DNA of 64,000 bases from Actinomycetes bacterium (GTDB lineage: Bacteria > Actinomycetota > Acidimicrobiia > Acidimicrobiales > RAAP-2), in assembly GCA_021831035.1 (NCBI GenBank), contig JAKBNL010000003.1, positions 1-64,000 of the forward strand, given 5' to 3'. How positions within the stretch are numbered: the first letter of the stretch is position 1; the number at the start of each line of letters is the position of its first letter. The notes under the pieces were generated by a model. The model saw only the letters and a list, made by a program, of their open reading frames with translations, searched no databases and was not told the origin of the DNA. A program made the translations under genes and the position numbers. Positions 62,320-64,000 of the stretch are shown piece by piece.

Positions 62320-62677
62320 CCGTCGGGCGACCACGTCATCGTGGGTGACGAGGAGCCGCTGGACCGAGGACTTGGAGAGGACGAGGCCCCGGGCCTCCAG
62401 GGCGTCGCTGAGCTGACGACACCCCAGGGTGGGCCGGGTGACGGCCAGGGTGAGCAGCTCTTCGACGACGTGGGCCGGGGTCGCCCCGGGCATCTGGGGG
62501 TGGCGCCTCCTTGGGGTGCGGCGCCTCGAGGCCGTAGAGGTCGCAGCGGCGACGCCACTCGTAGTAGCGGGTGCGGCTGATGCCAAAGCGCCGGCCGGCC
62601 GCGGCCACGTTGCCGGTGCGCTCGACCTCGGCGAGCAGGGCGACGCGGCGGTGGTAGATAACGTCGGTGGGGGTCAC
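62320..62677 (-). pseudogene. Frameshifted, truncated IS481-type transposase remnant
   Basis: On the minus strand from the GTG at 62677 (AAGGAGG upstream) the frame reads VIYHRRVALLAEVERTGNVA and FGISRTRYYEWRRRCDLYGL, an IS transposase helix-turn-helix start. Near 62500-62520 the frame is lost. A second frame continues with MPGATPAHVVEELLTLAVTR and ALEARGLVLSKSSVQRLLVT. No catalytic DDE region follows, so the gene is broken and truncated. It lies between the MazF-like pair and tetR. Confidence 0.8.
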
Positions 62678-62775
62678 GGTGGTGGCCTCCTTAGTTTCTT
62701 GGTGGAAACCACAGAGTCCACCACCGGACCCTCTATCGAGTCGAGAGTGCAACCTCAACCCTGGGACAGGAAGGG

Positions 62776-63390
62776 CTAGCGGGGCCGGTCGAACGCGCCC
62801 AGCGTCGCGCGTATCACTTCGAGGGCGTCGGGGGCGGTGATCTCGCCGGCGTCCTCGAGGCTCCAGAGGGTGAACATCGTCATGATGACGACCCAGATCC
62901 GGGCGCGCTCGGCCGCGCTCACGGCCGTGGTCCCGTGCACGACCGTGAGCCACCGATCGGTGACCTGTCGGCGTAGCGTGCGCACGAGACCGCTGAGCGC
63001 AGGCTGATCGTCGGCCAGGCCGCAGAAGACGTAGCGCATGAGACGCCGATCGTTCGTCGGCGCGGCGAGCCCGACCTCGACGACGCGCGCAAGGAGGTCG
63101 TCACCGGCACGCCCCCGTTCGAGCGCACGGGACATCGCTTCGCGGAACCCTCGCGTGCGCTGACGTACGAGGGCGCGCACGAGCGCGTCGAGGTCGGCGA
63201 AGTGCTGATAGACGAGTTGGCGCGTGACACCGGCCTCGTGAGCGAGGTGGCTCATGGTGAGCGCCCTCAGTCCCTCCCGGTCCACCACCGCCGAGGCGAC
63301 GTCGAGCAGTTGGCGACGCCGGTCGACCGCCCGCAGGTAGGGGCGCGGCGCGTCCGACGCCCCCCGCTCGGCGACTGAAATTGACACCAT
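62776..63390 (-). CDS. TetR-family transcriptional regulator
   Basis: The 204-residue protein has HTH sequence LRALTMSHLAHEAGVTRQLV, YQHFADLDALVRALV, and a C-terminal ligand domain. It is divergent from the MMPL transporter gene with only 28 bases between the starts, so it very probably represses that transporter and itself. Confidence 0.88.
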   Translation of the reverse strand: MVSISVAERGASDAPRPYLRAVDRRRQLLDVASAVVDREGLRALTMSHLAHEAGVTRQLVYQHFADLDALVRALVRQRTRGFREAMSRALERGRAGDDLLARVVEVGLAAPTNDRRLMRYVFCGLADDQPALSGLVRTLRRQVTDRWLTVVHGTTAVSAAERARIWVVIMTMFTLWSLEDAGEITAPDALEVIRATLGAFDRPR

Positions 63391-63418
63391 GTAAAGTTTA
63401 TACTACCGTGCCCTGACG

Positions 63419-64000
63419 ATGACGAGTGCGAGCAACCCCGTGACGAGTGTGAATGACGAGGTGTCCACCGGGTGGCTCTTCCGACTGGGTCGGGCGAGCG
63501 CCACCCGACCCGGCCGCGTGGTGGCGGCGTGGGTGTTCGCCGCGCTGGCGCTGCTCGTGGCCTCCAGGGCCCTCGGGGGGACGTTCGTCGACAACGTGGT
63601 TCTCTCGGGGACCCAGTCCAACACCGGGGCCCAGCTGCTGGCTCAACACGACCCCGCGGCCGCGGGGTCGACGGGCCTCGTCGTCTTCCACGCGACCCGG
63701 GGCACGCTGCGCTCCGACGCCGCGGAGATATCGGCCGTCACCTCGGCGCTCGGGCGGCTGCCCCACGTCCTCGCCGCGTCCGACCCCCTCTCGAGCGACC
63801 CGGCGACCCTCTCGAGCGACGGGACCATCGCCTACTCGCGGGTCCAGTTCTCGGTCAACCCCAAGACCCTGGGGTCGTCGTACGTGGCGCGCCTCGACGC
63901 GGCGGTCGCCCCCCTGTCGGCCCGGCACGTTACGACCGACTTCGGTGGCGCCCTCGACGCGCTGACCCGGCCCAAGTCCTCGGACCAGCGCAGTGAGCTC
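63419..64000 (+). CDS. MMPL/RND-family transporter, N-terminal part (cut by window end)
   Basis: The first ~194 residues are present. A cytoplasmic start leads into one transmembrane helix (VVAAWVFAALALLVASRALG), then the extracytoplasmic porter region (DNVVLSGTQSNTGAQLLAQH, VVFHATRGTLRSDAAEISAV, KSSDQRSEL). These match actinobacterial MMPL transporters that export lipids or drugs. The gene continues beyond the window. The ATG at 63419 is chosen for the hydrophobic start. Confidence 0.8.
   Translation, partial: MTSASNPVTSVNDEVSTGWLFRLGRASATRPGRVVAAWVFAALALLVASRALGGTFVDNVVLSGTQSNTGAQLLAQHDPAAAGSTGLVVFHATRGTLRSDAAEISAVTSALGRLPHVLAASDPLSSDPATLSSDGTIAYSRVQFSVNPKTLGSSYVARLDAAVAPLSARHVTTDFGGALDALTRPKSSDQRSEL

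Overview
The window is high-GC chromosomal DNA from an actinobacterium. The markers are a WhiB protein (58670-59002), a PdtaS-type sensor kinase next to a DUF3107 protein, an LLM-class (F420-type) oxidoreductase, many GTG starts and tightly overlapping operons. A complete System I cytochrome c maturation operon, together with the overall gene content, would fit an environmental lineage such as Acidimicrobiia, but that placement is an inference.

Layout. 184-3079: three-gene pntA1-pntA2-pntB transhydrogenase operon. 3080-6258: signal peptidase gene lepB, with a decayed second copy of its 5' half on the far side of a hipBA-like pair. 6255-9762: aldo/keto reductase, 3Fe-4S ferredoxin, gltX, a DUF218 protein and tRNA-Gln/tRNA-Glu. 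9883-20209: a rhodanese/persulfide dioxygenase-like fusion, two large exported proteins (IPT/TIG repeats; sialidase-like repeats plus a 21-Gly tract), and an S51 peptidase-like protein with a CysS-like tail. 20259-34983: regulators, an esterase-DUF3293 fusion, valS, cysS, a cold-shock protein, acyl-CoA dehydrogenase, VOC protein, a LysR/YeiH pair, a low-molecular-weight phosphatase and a glycosyltransferase. 35077-42239: gmd, then ccmA-B-C-D-E-F-G-H-I. 42236-44989: SufR-like regulator, Mrp and an SDR. 56104-64000: DUF3107, PHP phosphatase, PdtaS, WhiB, GDPD, etfBA, an RHH/MazF pair, an IS remnant, TetR and an MMPL transporter cut by the window end.

The standout is 46596-55392. An 8.8-kb, visibly less GC-rich element has split the resident dGTPase gene (dgt) between two codons of a conserved VSWADR motif. 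It is bounded by a shared 6-bp core. Removing it and one core restores a continuous 390-codon dgt. The element carries three overlapping genes that look like tnpA, tnpB and tnpC of the Tn554 family. Directly overlapping tnpC is a full-length second dgt. All four genes point the same way as the broken host gene, so the host dgt promoter could read through the recombinase genes into the replacement copy. On the other strand is a sulfur cargo operon: ArsR-rhodanese regulator, DsrE-like CxxC protein, SQR-like flavoprotein and cysteine desulfurase, with palindromic operators at its promoter. The element therefore looks like a dgt-targeting Tn554-type transposon that repairs the damage it causes by bringing its own dgt. 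The replacement copy still contains the 12-bp target sequence.

Elsewhere the genes support ordinary housekeeping: transhydrogenase, ETF, cytochrome c maturation and aminoacyl-tRNA synthesis. There is a recurrent sulfur theme: chromosomal persulfide dioxygenase-like and YeiH-type sulfur-compound exporter candidates, and element-borne SQR/DsrE/desulfurase.
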